Shown: positions 8,092 to 16,757 of the stretch, in pieces
How positions within the stretch are numbered: the stretch's first letter is position 1
Layout of the letters: each line of letters starts with the position of its first letter
Program-made: the position numbers and the translations under genes
Source of the DNA: Mesorhizobium amorphae CCNWGS0123
GTDB taxonomy: Bacteria; Pseudomonadota; Alphaproteobacteria; Rhizobiales; Rhizobiaceae
Assembly: GCF_001686985.1 (NCBI RefSeq)
Contig: NZ_CP015318.1
Coordinates: forward strand, 1,362,001-1,426,000
DNA length: 64,000 bases
Reading direction: 5' to 3'
The notes under the pieces: model-generated
Database searches by the model: none
What the model saw: only the letters and a program-made list of their open reading frames with translations
What the model was told of the DNA's origin: nothing

Positions 8092-9963
8092 TCAGCGAAC
8101 GTCGGCGGTCTGTCTCTCGGCCTGTTCGCCTGACAGCATCCTGGACAACCGGCTGCCGGATTTCTGCTTCAACCGCTGATATTGGCCGACCTCGACGATG
8201 CGGCCATTCTCGATTGCCACGACCCAGTCGGCGAAGGCGATCATCGACGGCCGGTGCGCAATGGTCAGGATGGTCATCCGGCCGCGCAGCCCATCGATCG
8301 ACTTGGCGATCAGCGACTGGTTCTGCCAGTCGAGCGCGCTGGTCGCCTCATCGAGGATGAGAAGCGACGGCTTGCGCAACAGCGCGCGCGCCAGCGCAAT
8401 GCGTTGGCGTTCGCCGCCCGAGAGCCGGACGCCGCGATCGCCGACCACCGTACCCAACCGATGCTCGAGCCGTTCGACGAAGTCGGCGGCGTGCGCCGCC
8501 CGCAGGGCCGACCACAGGTCGTCGTCGCCGGCCTGCGGCGCGGCAAGGCGCAAATTCGCGGCGATCGTATCGTGCAGCAGGAACACGTCCTGCGGCACAT
8601 AAGCCACTTGGTCGCGCCAGCGTCGGCGGTTTTGCGCTCCGATCTCGACGCCGTCGGCGAGGATCTTGCCCTGCGTCGGTTCGAGCAGGCCAAGCAGCAT
8701 GTCGGCAATCGTGCTCTTGCCCGATCCCGAAGGACCGATGAGGGCCGTGACCTTGCCGGCGGGAAGGCCGAAGGTGATGCCGCTCACCACCGGCTTGCCG
8801 CCCCCTTCGCCATCCCTGAGCGCTGGGGAAACGTCACCATAGGCGAACGAAACATCACGTATGTTGAGCCCGGTATCGAGCGCCAGCCTGGCGCCTTCAA
8901 AGGATTCACCGTTTGCCGGTTCGCGCTCCGCATCGAAGCGCGTCTGCAGATCGCGCATCGAGGCATAGGCAGGCAGATTGATCAGAACCTGCTGCGCCTG
9001 GGTCTGCATGTCCATGAAGCGCGGCGCGATGCGCATGAAAACCAGCAGCAGCACGACGATCTCGGCCAGCGAAAGCTGGAAGCGAACCAGCGCGACATAG
9101 ATGAACAGGCTGAGCCCGACGACGCTCGCCACCTGGAACAAGGCGGTGCCGATCGTTGAGTTGCGCACATAGCTGATGTTGTCGGCCTTCATCTTTTCGA
9201 GGGTCGTCTGCAACTGCGCGAAATAGCTCGCCTCGACATTCAGGCTCTTGGCCACCTTGATGCCGCCCAGGAACTCCGAGACCGTGCGGTATTGATCCTG
9301 GCGATTGGTCGTCACCACCCGGCCGAACGCCGTGGCGCGGGTGCGAAAAGGCTGCAGCGCGACGAACATCAGCACGCCGATCACGATGGCGAAGCCTGTC
9401 ATCACCGGCGAGATGAACAGCGATATGACGAGATAGCCCGCCAGCAGCACGCCGATCTGCGCCAGCATCAGCAGCGAGAAAGCCGCTGCCTGCACGCGGT
9501 CTATGTCGCCGGTCAGCGCGTGGTCGAGATCGGAACTGCGCATGCGTGAGAAAATGCCCCAGCGCGCCTTGCCGATGCTCTCGAACAGATTCATGCGCAG
9601 ACGGTTGATGAAATCGAACAGAAGCCTGGCCATGTAGACGGACTTGAAGCGGTTGAAGGCCGCTTGCAGCGCGACAAGCCCGACCAGCGCGCAAAGCACC
9701 GTCGTCAGCTGCAGCGTCCCGTCAGGCACCAGCCAGCGCACGAGGTCGTTGTCCGGCAGTCTGACCGCGAAATTCTGCTCGGAACGCCCCACCAGCTGCA
9801 GCAAGGGGATGAGAAGCAGGATCGAGATGCCTTCGGTCAGGCTTCCCAGGATCAGGAAGAGCAAGGCCGTCCAGGTCCGCCGCCCGCCGATCCTGGCGAT
9901 GACGCCGGCAAATCCGGCGATTTCCCGAAACAGCGACAAACGAAGGACGGATGATGCCGGCAT
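8092..9963 (-). CDS. ABC transporter, fused permease-ATPase (lasso peptide exporter D)
   Basis: 623 residues from the ATG at 9963. An N-terminal exporter-type membrane domain of six segments is followed by a nucleotide-binding domain with Walker A GPSGSGKST, signature LSGGERQRIALARAL and Walker B LLILDEATSALD. No N-terminal C39 peptidase domain is present, consistent with lasso D proteins, where the leader is removed by B2 before export. The start lies 8 bases after the kinase stop, so it is the last gene of the precursor-B1-B2-C-kinase-D operon. It probably exports the mature lasso peptide and gives self-immunity. Confidence 0.88.
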   Translation of the reverse strand: MPASSVLRLSLFREIAGFAGVIARIGGRRTWTALLFLILGSLTEGISILLLIPLLQLVGRSEQNFAVRLPDNDLVRWLVPDGTLQLTTVLCALVGLVALQAAFNRFKSVYMARLLFDFINRLRMNLFESIGKARWGIFSRMRSSDLDHALTGDIDRVQAAAFSLLMLAQIGVLLAGYLVISLFISPVMTGFAIVIGVLMFVALQPFRTRATAFGRVVTTNRQDQYRTVSEFLGGIKVAKSLNVEASYFAQLQTTLEKMKADNISYVRNSTIGTALFQVASVVGLSLFIYVALVRFQLSLAEIVVLLLVFMRIAPRFMDMQTQAQQVLINLPAYASMRDLQTRFDAEREPANGESFEGARLALDTGLNIRDVSFAYGDVSPALRDGEGGGKPVVSGITFGLPAGKVTALIGPSGSGKSTIADMLLGLLEPTQGKILADGVEIGAQNRRRWRDQVAYVPQDVFLLHDTIAANLRLAAPQAGDDDLWSALRAAHAADFVERLEHRLGTVVGDRGVRLSGGERQRIALARALLRKPSLLILDEATSALDWQNQSLIAKSIDGLRGRMTILTIAHRPSMIAFADWVVAIENGRIVEVGQYQRLKQKSGSRLSRMLSGEQAERQTADVR

Positions 9964-9971
9964 GGATCTGC

Positions 9972-10964
9972 TCACCGCGCACGATCGTCGGACGCCAGGT
10001 CCTTCTCGATGAGGGCCACGGCCTCGCCGATCCGGCCAAGGCCCGTCGGCACTTCGAGGCGGCACACGCCGATACGGCCCGCCAACCCGGCGCAATGGCG
10101 AAGGTGCCGGGTGGCGAAATCGCCGACCAGGGCCGGCCGGCCGAAGCGCGTCACGTAGGAGAATCTGATGACGGCCGACAGCGCTGCTATCTCGGGCAGC
10201 GGCGATATCGCCGCCTTTTCACCGCGCTCGAGAATGTAGAGCCTCGTCACCGGAACCTTGTCCGGCGAAAATCCGCCATGCAGGCGATGCTGTGCCTTGT
10301 CGATCGCCGGATGCACCTGTGGGCGCACCTCCGCTTGCCGGATCGGGATGGCGGCCGCGGCGTCGGCCGCCAGCTTCAGCTGCGGAAAGCCCGGAACGAT
10401 CATTGGCTCGTCCCGGCTGGACAGGTCGAGCGCCACGACGTCGTCGGTCAGCAATCCGTGTCCGGCGCTGATCATCGCGCCAGCCGTCGTCGATTTGCCG
10501 GCGCCCTTGTCGCCCATGAAGATCGCGCTCCTGCCGCCGACGGCAATCGCGCTGGCATGCAGGATGAGCAGGCCGCGCTGGTGCAAAAGCAGCGCCATGA
10601 CCGGCCCGAGCAGCGGAAAGGCGATCAGTTGGTCATCTATCCCGGGCGCCGGATCAACAATGATCCGGCAGGCGTCGCTGATCAGGAAGGCGCCGACCGC
10701 CTGCCATGCCAGATATTGTTGCCTTGGCTCGAAACGGAAAGCGGTTCCGGCCTCGAGCGAGGGTTTTGGATAGTCGATCGGACCGACGGCGATCACGATG
10801 TCGGCCGCGGCGGGCGCCGTCGGCTCGAGCTCGGGCAAGGCCAGTTCCGAGCTGATCGTCAGGCCATAGGCCTTGTAGAAGCGGCGCTCTCTGGCAGGAT
10901 TGCCTTCGACACGCAACCGGGCATGCCCGGGGTCGGCCGCGAGCGACGTGTTCGATCTCGTCAT
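9972..10964 (-). CDS. HprK-related serine kinase of lasso cluster (PadeK-like)
   Basis: 330 residues; the ATG at 10964 overlaps the cyclase stop (ATGA). The C-terminal half has an HPr kinase-type P-loop GDKGAGKS (residues ~151-158) and GHGLLTDDVVAL with the conserved Asp pair. In paeninodin-type lasso clusters (PadeK) such kinases phosphorylate the C-terminal Ser of the precursor; the precursor here ends in Ser, which fits. The N-terminal half (about 120 residues) is family-specific. A paralogue is found in the second RiPP locus (38848-39834). Function inferred by family and context. Confidence 0.85.
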   Translation of the reverse strand: MTRSNTSLAADPGHARLRVEGNPARERRFYKAYGLTISSELALPELEPTAPAAADIVIAVGPIDYPKPSLEAGTAFRFEPRQQYLAWQAVGAFLISDACRIIVDPAPGIDDQLIAFPLLGPVMALLLHQRGLLILHASAIAVGGRSAIFMGDKGAGKSTTAGAMISAGHGLLTDDVVALDLSSRDEPMIVPGFPQLKLAADAAAAIPIRQAEVRPQVHPAIDKAQHRLHGGFSPDKVPVTRLYILERGEKAAISPLPEIAALSAVIRFSYVTRFGRPALVGDFATRHLRHCAGLAGRIGVCRLEVPTGLGRIGEAVALIEKDLASDDRAR

Positions 10965-12892
10965 GCTTTGCTCCCACGCATTTGAACTTGCCGTAACCAG
11001 AGAGAAAGCGCGATCGAGCGCCAGACACATTGGACATCGGGCAGGCTCGCCTCATCCGGCTGCCGCAGGATCCGCGCATAGGCCGCGCTCACCTCGGGCA
11101 GGTTGACATAGGGCGCGATGCGGTCCGCATCCGATACCAGAACCTTGTCGACAAGATCGCGGTGGTTGCCGAGCATGCCGTGCACGAGGTTGGACTTGAA
11201 ATCGATCTTGTCGCGCCGCCATTGGACCGACGGCGGCAGGATCCCTTCCATGGCCCGGCGCAGCACATGGCGGCCAAAGCCGTTGTGCAATTTCTCTTCG
11301 CCCGGCAGCGCCAGGCAGAACTCGACCAGCGGCTTGTCCCAGAACGGGTAGCGCGGCTCCACGCCGAAATTGGCGGCAGCCTTGTCGAGAACCTCGAAGG
11401 CGTGCGGCACGACCCCGTTCGACAGGATCCAGCGATGACTAAGCGCTTCACTGGCGCTCACCGTGGACGGCATGTGTCCGGCCCGGTGGAAGCGGTCGAC
11501 GAGGTCGGTCCGCCTGGCAAGCTCCGGATTGACCAGATGGCGCCAGCTCGGGCCGCGCGGTGCGGCCGGCCTGCTGCGAACCCTGCCCAGGATGCGGCGT
11601 GCCGCGTGCCTGAGTTTTGCGATGCGCCAGGCCGGCCCGTAGAGGGTCAGGAACTGGTAGTACAGGCCCAGCATGCTGTCGCCATAGGTGTTCGAGGCAC
11701 TGCGGATCTCCCGCCACAGCTCGATCCATTTGCCGGCATTGGCAAGCTCGTGCAGATGGCCATGACCTTGGGAGACGACCTCGTCGCCGCCATGGCCGTC
11801 CAGCAGCACCTTCATGCCGTTCGCGCCAGCCTCCCTGTAGATGCCTCGCGTCAGCGACAGGCCGGGCGCCAGGAACGTCCCCTCCTGTTCTTCGAGGATG
11901 CGTTCGAACTCGGCGAACGGCGCGTAACTGCCGACGGCAATCAGCGTGCCGTCGACCTTCTGCTGGCCGATCACCGCGTCGATGAAAGGTCGCTCGTCCA
12001 TCGAGGAGCCTCGTTCGAAGATCAGCGAAAAGGTCGGCAATCTGGGCTTTCGCGCCATGGCGTTCTGCAGGCCCGCCACGCAGGCGATCGCGGAAGAATC
12101 GAGGCCTCCGCTGAGCATCGCGCCGACCGCAGGCGTCCCTCGCATGCGATTGCGGACCGATTGCGAGAACAGGTGACGAAACTCCTCCGCCGCATCGGAC
12201 CGCATCGGTCTCGGCGACGGCTCGATCTGCCAATAGCGGCGCAGCACCACTTTACTGTCGCTCACCGTCAGGCTGTGGCGGGCCGGCAGACGGAAGATGT
12301 CGGTATAGGGCGTCGACTGCGGATCGTCGGGCAGCCCGGCCAGGAACCCTGAAATCTGATGCTCGCTGAGGCGCGCGCCGGCGCCGCCGACGCCGAGTAT
12401 CGGGCCAATCTCCGAGGCGAAGATAAAACGCTGGTCATCCGCATGATAGTAGAAGGGCTTCACCCCGAAATGGTCGCGCGCGCAAAACAGCGCCTGGCGC
12501 TCGCTGTCCCAGATGGCGAAAGCGAAGTCGCCTTGCAGATAGGTCGGGCAGGCCTCGCCCCAGCGCAGATAGGCGCGCATCAGCAGCGAGCCGTCGGCAA
12601 GCGAAGAATCTCTGATGCCGAGCCTGGCCAGCAATTCCTCGCGATTGTCCAGCCGGCAGTCCGCGGTGACGGCAAGCTTGCCGCCGGCCATGGTCAGCGG
12701 GCCAGGGCCGGCTTCATCTGTTGTGTTCAGCCAGGCATGGCCAAGGGTTGCGCCAAGGGGTGCAGTCGTGTCCATCCACCACGAACTGCCGTCGCGGGCG
12801 CGATGCTGCATCCGCGCCAGCATTTGCTGGATGTCGGCCGCGGCGGTAGGCCTGCCTTGCTGCCTGGGCAGAATTCCGGCGATGCCGCTCAT
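10961..12892 (-). CDS. Asparagine synthetase-like lasso cyclase (lasso C)
   Basis: 643 residues. The N-terminal glutaminase-like domain starts MSGIAG: the catalytic Cys2 of true AsnB enzymes is replaced by Ser, so glutamine hydrolysis is not expected, as in lasso cyclases. The C-terminal synthetase domain has the ATP-pyrophosphatase loop SGGLDS at residues 261-266. The enzyme would adenylate the side-chain carboxylate of Asp9 of the core and join it to the N-terminal Gly amine. It starts 3 bases after the B2 stop and overlaps the kinase gene. Confidence 0.9.
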   Translation of the reverse strand: MSGIAGILPRQQGRPTAAADIQQMLARMQHRARDGSSWWMDTTAPLGATLGHAWLNTTDEAGPGPLTMAGGKLAVTADCRLDNREELLARLGIRDSSLADGSLLMRAYLRWGEACPTYLQGDFAFAIWDSERQALFCARDHFGVKPFYYHADDQRFIFASEIGPILGVGGAGARLSEHQISGFLAGLPDDPQSTPYTDIFRLPARHSLTVSDSKVVLRRYWQIEPSPRPMRSDAAEEFRHLFSQSVRNRMRGTPAVGAMLSGGLDSSAIACVAGLQNAMARKPRLPTFSLIFERGSSMDERPFIDAVIGQQKVDGTLIAVGSYAPFAEFERILEEQEGTFLAPGLSLTRGIYREAGANGMKVLLDGHGGDEVVSQGHGHLHELANAGKWIELWREIRSASNTYGDSMLGLYYQFLTLYGPAWRIAKLRHAARRILGRVRSRPAAPRGPSWRHLVNPELARRTDLVDRFHRAGHMPSTVSASEALSHRWILSNGVVPHAFEVLDKAAANFGVEPRYPFWDKPLVEFCLALPGEEKLHNGFGRHVLRRAMEGILPPSVQWRRDKIDFKSNLVHGMLGNHRDLVDKVLVSDADRIAPYVNLPEVSAAYARILRQPDEASLPDVQCVWRSIALSLWLRQVQMRGSKA

Positions 12893-12895
12893 TGG

Positions 12896-13312
12896 CTACT
12901 GGCCGTGATCGACAAGATGGGCGAATCCGTTGATGGAACCGCCAAGGACAATATGGTTGCCGCTAATCAGCCAGGCATGCGCCTTCAATTGCGTGCCCGT
13001 ATCCCGCTCGATGCCAATGCGGATTTTCGAGCCGTTGCCCTGGCGGGCGAGAATATATTGGCCGGAGATCGCCTGGGTGAGGCAGCTCGCATAGGGAACG
13101 AGACGAGCCGCGGCGGCAACGCCCCAGGCGACGCGCCTCAGGTCGCCGATGCCGGCCTCGTGAGGCGCATCGAGCTGCGTCACCCTGCGGCGAAGGCGGT
13201 TGTACGAAAACAGCGTCAATCCCAGCCGCACCGCCGCGACCACCAGCAGGCAGTGCGCCAGAAACAGCATCTCCGAGCCACTCAAGGAGAGAACGCTAGA
13301 CAAGTTCCTCAT
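12896..13312 (-). CDS. Lasso peptide leader protease B2 (transglutaminase-like)
   Basis: 138 residues from the ATG at 13312, which overlaps the 3' end of B1 (13296) by 17 bases; an ATG at 13327 is also possible. Features of the B2 family: hydrophobic N-terminus (LFLAHCLLVVAAVRLGL), catalytic Cys in VPYASCLTQAISGQYIL and catalytic His in KAHAWL. It should cut the leader just after the Thr-Gln pair of the precursor, freeing Gly1 for cyclisation. The family length (about 140-150) fits. Confidence 0.85.
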   Translation of the reverse strand: MRNLSSVLSLSGSEMLFLAHCLLVVAAVRLGLTLFSYNRLRRRVTQLDAPHEAGIGDLRRVAWGVAAAARLVPYASCLTQAISGQYILARQGNGSKIRIGIERDTGTQLKAHAWLISGNHIVLGGSINGFAHLVDHGQ

Positions 13313-13595
13313 GGTGGAGCCTCGCAAGCCCTGCCTCGGCCAGGCCTTTCAACAACCCGTCGACGTCGGCCTTGCAACGCTCGGGATCGACGTCGTAGCG
13401 CGTGAGCACCGCGCTGCGGATATCCGCGATCGGCCGCGGCTCCTGGATCAGATCCCAGATATAGGCGCCGACGCTGTTCAGGCTGTAATAGATGTTGGAT
13501 TTCAAATTGAGCAGCGCCAGGCCGTTGCCGAATTCGCAGGCCACGGCATCATTGGTCGCACTCACGCAGTCGCGGTCCGATGGGTTCCAGTTCAT
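13296..13595 (-). CDS. PqqD-like RiPP recognition element protein (lasso B1)
   Basis: 99 residues of the stand-alone PqqD/RRE fold: a short beta-rich N-terminus (DAVACEFGNGLALLNLKSNI), then YYSLNSVGAYIWDLIQEPRPIADI and a helical C-terminus. B1 binds the leader motif Tyr-x2-Pro-x-Leu and presents the precursor to B2 and C. An AGG Shine-Dalgarno sits about 8 bases before the ATG. It is 134 bases downstream of the precursor gene, with a perfect 7-bp hairpin in between. Confidence 0.87.
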   Translation of the reverse strand: MNWNPSDRDCVSATNDAVACEFGNGLALLNLKSNIYYSLNSVGAYIWDLIQEPRPIADIRSAVLTRYDVDPERCKADVDGLLKGLAEAGLARLHHEELV

Positions 13596-13690
13596 TCCAA
13601 AACCTCGTTTACAATACGCTACGCTTCGTCATGTTCGGGACCGGTTGGAAAGCCGGAGACTAGCGCCCCCGGCCTCCTTTATCGTTTACG

Positions 13691-13717
13691 CCCGGAGCCC
13701 CAACGTCGCACTCCGGG
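13691..13717 (-). promoter_or_regulatory. Hairpin between lasso precursor and B1
   Basis: CCCGGAG at 13691-13697 pairs perfectly with CTCCGGG at 13711-13717 (13-base loop), 13 bases after the precursor stop on the minus strand. There is no U-run after it, so it is unlikely to be a full terminator. It could be an attenuator or mRNA-stabilising element giving more precursor than enzyme transcript. Confidence 0.45.
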
Positions 13718-13729
13718 ACGAAATCAAGC

Positions 13730-13882
13730 TCAGGAGAACGTGAGTTCGCCGATCGGCGTATGCGCGGGGAACGACGCGTCGAGCGCCGTCGAGCCGCCGC
13801 CGCCTTGCGTGATGGTCTCGATCGAACCGTGGACCGTCAGGCTAGGCGTTTCGTATTCATGCTTTTCAACATTCTGTTCCAT
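13730..13882 (-). CDS. Lasso peptide precursor (lasso A)
   Basis: 50 codons, preceded by a good Shine-Dalgarno (GGAGAG, 4 bases before ATG). The leader (residues 1-26) holds the B1 recognition motif YETPSL (Tyr10, Pro13, Leu15), Gly19 and Thr25 at the penultimate leader position. The predicted core begins after Gln26. Gly1 to Asp9 (GGGGSTALD) would form a nine-residue macrolactam ring. The tail is ASFPAHTPIGELTFS, ending in Ser, the residue phosphorylated by PadeK-type kinases. The reading was checked codon by codon on the minus strand. It heads the operon A-B1-B2-C-kinase-D. The product is not a lasso peptide I recognise. Confidence 0.9.
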   Translation of the reverse strand: MEQNVEKHEYETPSLTVHGSIETITQGGGGSTALDASFPAHTPIGELTFS

Positions 13883-14391
13883 CTTACTCTCCAATATGGA
13901 CTGGAAACGGCCTGTCGAGTGCCGTCAGCACTTACAATGCTGCAATGCAATAGCTGCATGGCGTCATTATGTGAGTCAAGCCTGATTTACCAACTGTTAA
14001 TCAATTGTCGGTTGCGCTTGGCTCTGCCTGTGATCAAACCTTCGGCAAACGCATCCTAGCCACGCCTGATAGCGGAATTCAACGACGCTCCAGTGACGCC
14101 GAATTAAGCATCTGATTTGATTATGATAAATTTTTTGACTCAAATGCCCGCTTTATAAGCACGAAGAAATTTGTCCGCAAATCGCCCGATTTGGCGTTCA
14201 TAGCGGCCTTGGTTCGGGCTCGAGATTGGAGTTCCGCTCGATCACGCTCGCATGTTGCAATTAAACGTGGGGTTGCATCAAAATGGGACGCCCAAGGAAA
14301 AACTGGACGGCGGAAGCGATTTTGGCGATGCTTTGCTTCGCAGTTGCAATATAAGGCGCCGACCGGAATTTTTGCGGAGACATTGTCAGGA
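13883..14391. other. Divergent promoter region, lasso precursor / nucleotidyltransferase
   Basis: About 500 bases without a supported gene. It has the dyad at 13938, an AT-rich stretch around 14105-14175 (including TTATGATAAATTTTTTGAC) and two isolated TTGCA half-sites near 14253 and 14272. Promoters for the leftward lasso operon and the rightward nucleotidyltransferase must lie here. The nucleotidyltransferase frame is open from 14191, but the upstream part looks non-coding. Confidence 0.45.
13938..13952. promoter_or_regulatory. Dyad TGCTGCAATGCAATA upstream of lasso precursor
   Basis: One mismatch to TGYTGCNNYGCARCA; 55 bases upstream of the precursor ATG, the same spacing as at exoY (53) and the polymerase (59). 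This suggests that the lasso operon shares a regulator with the EPS genes. Confidence 0.5.
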
Positions 14392-15540
14392 ATGGCCGTG
14401 CAGGAAGGTTCTTACGAAAGGCTGCGCGCCGCCGACTGCGCCGATGAAGTTGCCTACGTGCAGGCCTGCCTGAGACTGTTCTTCGCTTCCGGACCGGCTG
14501 CTGCCGCGGGCGAGGCGCCAGGCCCGGCCATCTCGCTCGCCAGCATCGCCGACATTGTCAGGCTGAACAAGGTTGCGACCTTCGTGCTCAAGGCCTTGTC
14601 GCGCGCGCCGGCAACACAAGCGCCGCCCGAACTGCTTGCCTGGCTCGACACCTATCGCAGGCGGACGGTTTCGATGAACTCGTCCTGCATGATGGACTCG
14701 ATGGCCATTCACCAGGTGCTGCGCGACAGGCAGATCGACTTTGTTTTCCTGAAGGGGCCGTTCCAGCAGCAGCTGCTCTATGGCGACCATTTCATGAAGC
14801 CTTCGGGAGATGTCGACCTGCTGGTCTCGCCGGGCGGCTTCTTCAAAGCCCGCGAGGCGCTGCGCTCCATCGGCTATGAGGTTGCTGGCAAGTCCCGATC
14901 GGTCTGGTGGCTGCGTTTCCTTGGCGAGCAGCACATGCTCCGCGGCGGCGGATTGAAACAGTCCACGGTCGATCTTCACTACCGCCTGCAGCAGCCGGGA
15001 TCACCGAGCCCGCGCGATACGGATGGGTTCCTGCGCCGCAAACGCGAGGTCGAGATCGCCGGCACCAGGGTACCGTTCACCTCGGCCTCCGACACGCTGC
15101 TCTTGTCCTGCATCAGCGTCGCCAAGGCCTTCTTCAATCGCGAGCCCTGCGCCGGCTATGTCTGCGACATCAGGGCCAGCACTAGCCTGCTGAGCGACGC
15201 CGAACAGCAGAGCGTGCTCGCCTACGCGGCCGGGCAGGGGCTGGCGGATACGCTGCTGCTCGGCCTCAGGGCCGCCGACGTGCTTCTTGGCGGCTCGGAC
15301 ACGCTCCTGTCGGAGCGCGCCACCCGCATTCTGTCGCGCATAGAAAATGCCGACCTGCTCCACATGGTGATCGCGCCCTGGCTGTCGTCCTTGCGCTGGC
15401 CGCAACGGCGCACCGTGTTGTGGGAATTGTGCGGCCGCGAACCGGTCCGCTATCTGGCCGAGGCCGGCTGGGCGGCATCCGCCGATCTCAGCCGGCGCAT
15501 TTTCGAAAGGCCGACAGTTAGCGAGGCTGGCAGCCGGTGA
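14392..15540 (+). CDS. Nucleotidyltransferase family protein of lasso cluster (PadeN-like)
   Basis: 382 residues from the ATG at 14392. The N-terminal helical region is followed by the family core DFVFLKGPFQQQLLYGD and the catalytic Asp motif SGDVDLLVSP (GDVDLLV), typical of NTP_transf_5-type proteins. Homologues accompany kinase-containing lasso clusters such as that of paeninodin and may add a nucleotide or further group to the phosphorylated peptide; the reaction is not established here. It is transcribed divergently from the lasso operon. A second, diverged family member lies at 39869-40897 beside the other RiPP locus. Confidence 0.8.
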   Translation: MAVQEGSYERLRAADCADEVAYVQACLRLFFASGPAAAAGEAPGPAISLASIADIVRLNKVATFVLKALSRAPATQAPPELLAWLDTYRRRTVSMNSSCMMDSMAIHQVLRDRQIDFVFLKGPFQQQLLYGDHFMKPSGDVDLLVSPGGFFKAREALRSIGYEVAGKSRSVWWLRFLGEQHMLRGGGLKQSTVDLHYRLQQPGSPSPRDTDGFLRRKREVEIAGTRVPFTSASDTLLLSCISVAKAFFNREPCAGYVCDIRASTSLLSDAEQQSVLAYAAGQGLADTLLLGLRAADVLLGGSDTLLSERATRILSRIENADLLHMVIAPWLSSLRWPQRRTVLWELCGREPVRYLAEAGWAASADLSRRIFERPTVSEAGSR

Positions 15541-15609
15541 ACATCGTTTCGGGCGTCAAGGGGCAGAAAATTCGGAGTCACTCGTGCAGTGCAATCGAAA
15601 GGTGAATTG

Positions 15610-16632
15610 ATGTCCAACACGCAATCCCGGGTCTGCGTGATCATCGCAGCCCGCAACGCAGCCCGCACCATTCCGGCCGCCATCGCCTCGGCGCTGCGCG
15701 AGCCCGAAGCGGCCGAAGTCGTCGTCGTCGACGATGCTTCCACCGATGACACTGCGCAAGTGGCGCGCGCCGCCGACGATGGCAGCGGAAGGCTCTCGGT
15801 CATGCGCCTCGACATCAACAAGGGGCCCTCTTTCGCCCGCAACGCGGCGATTGCCGGCTCCACGTCGCCGTTCATCAGCATTCTCGACGCCGACGATTTC
15901 TTCCTCGAAGGCCGGTTTCGCAGGCTGTTCGCCAGCGCCGACTGGGACTTCGCCGCCGACAACATCATGCTGATCAGGGACGATGCGGCGACCGATGTCT
16001 CGAAGGTGGTCGCTCCGCCATTCTCGGCCGACCCGGAGTTCCTCGATCTCGAAAGGTTCGTCGAAGGCAACATTTCCAGGCGCCGCGTGCAGCGCGGCGA
16101 GCTTGGCTTCCTCAAGCCGGTCATCAGTCGGGCCTTTCTCGAGCGCCACGGCCTGCGCTACGACGAAAGCCTACGCCTTGGCGAAGATTACGAGCTCTAT
16201 GCGCGCGCCGTCGCCCGTGGCGCGCGCTTCAAGGTCATACGCTCCTGCGGCTACGGCGCGATCGTTCGTGCCGATTCGCTGAGCGGCCGCCATCGGACGC
16301 TGGATCTGAAGCGTCTGGCCGACGCCGACCTCGCGCTGCTCAAGATCGACAGCCTGCCGGAAACCTCCAAAGCGGTGCTGCGCAAGCACGAACGCCATGT
16401 GCGCGACAAATACCGGCTGCGTAACTTCCTCGACGTAAAGGCCGAGCGCGGTCTGGCATCGGCCGCCGCCTACGCCCTGGCCAGCCAGTCGAACCTCATT
16501 CCCATCGTTCGCGGCGTCGCCGCCGACAAGCTGGAGGCGCTGTTTCGCCATGCCGGCCTTACCTCGAAACGGCAGAAGGTGCCGCCGATGCGCTTCCTCA
16601 TGGCGGCCAACGCCGCAACCGCCGAAAACTAG
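15610..16632 (+). CDS. Glycosyltransferase family 2 (ExoU/ExoW-like)
   Basis: 340 residues. GT-A fold features: N-terminal VCVIIAARNAARTIPAAI, VVVVDDASTDDT, DxD-type motif in ILDADDFF, and a C-terminal acceptor block with RLGEDYELYARA. Start at the ATG at 15610, preceded by AAGGTGA. Similar to the succinoglycan side-chain glucosyltransferases; which sugar and linkage it makes cannot be told. It begins 69 bases after the nucleotidyltransferase and resumes the EPS gene set after the lasso insertion. Confidence 0.83.
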   Translation: MSNTQSRVCVIIAARNAARTIPAAIASALREPEAAEVVVVDDASTDDTAQVARAADDGSGRLSVMRLDINKGPSFARNAAIAGSTSPFISILDADDFFLEGRFRRLFASADWDFAADNIMLIRDDAATDVSKVVAPPFSADPEFLDLERFVEGNISRRRVQRGELGFLKPVISRAFLERHGLRYDESLRLGEDYELYARAVARGARFKVIRSCGYGAIVRADSLSGRHRTLDLKRLADADLALLKIDSLPETSKAVLRKHERHVRDKYRLRNFLDVKAERGLASAAAYALASQSNLIPIVRGVAADKLEALFRHAGLTSKRQKVPPMRFLMAANAATAEN

Positions 16633-16723
16633 GTTTCGGGCGCTGCGGCAGCGGCCGGAAACTCGAAAAAAACGCCTTTGCCAAACTCCGAGGTTGCCTA
16701 GTCGCCCTGGGAATGGCAGTGTA

Positions 16724-16738
16724 TGTTGCGGTGCAGCA
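16724..16738. promoter_or_regulatory. Dyad TGTTGCGGTGCAGCA
   Basis: Exact match to TGYTGCNNYGCARCA, 19 bases before the preferred start (16758) of the small unknown gene. This spacing supports the downstream ATG over one at 16713, which would put the dyad within the gene. Confidence 0.5.
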
Positions 16739-16757
16739 ATTGTGGAAGGCCAACCGG

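Noticed and set aside
8182..9159. A 325-codon plus-strand open frame
   Set aside because: Opposite the exporter gene with complete ABC motifs; no domain recognisable in this frame.
14282..14353. A 23-residue peptide frame (starts MGRPRKNWTAEAIL) upstream of the nucleotidyltransferase
   Set aside because: No good ribosome-binding site and no RiPP leader motif; its start looks like a chance HTH-like string. Kept only as a note because it is near the lasso precursor.
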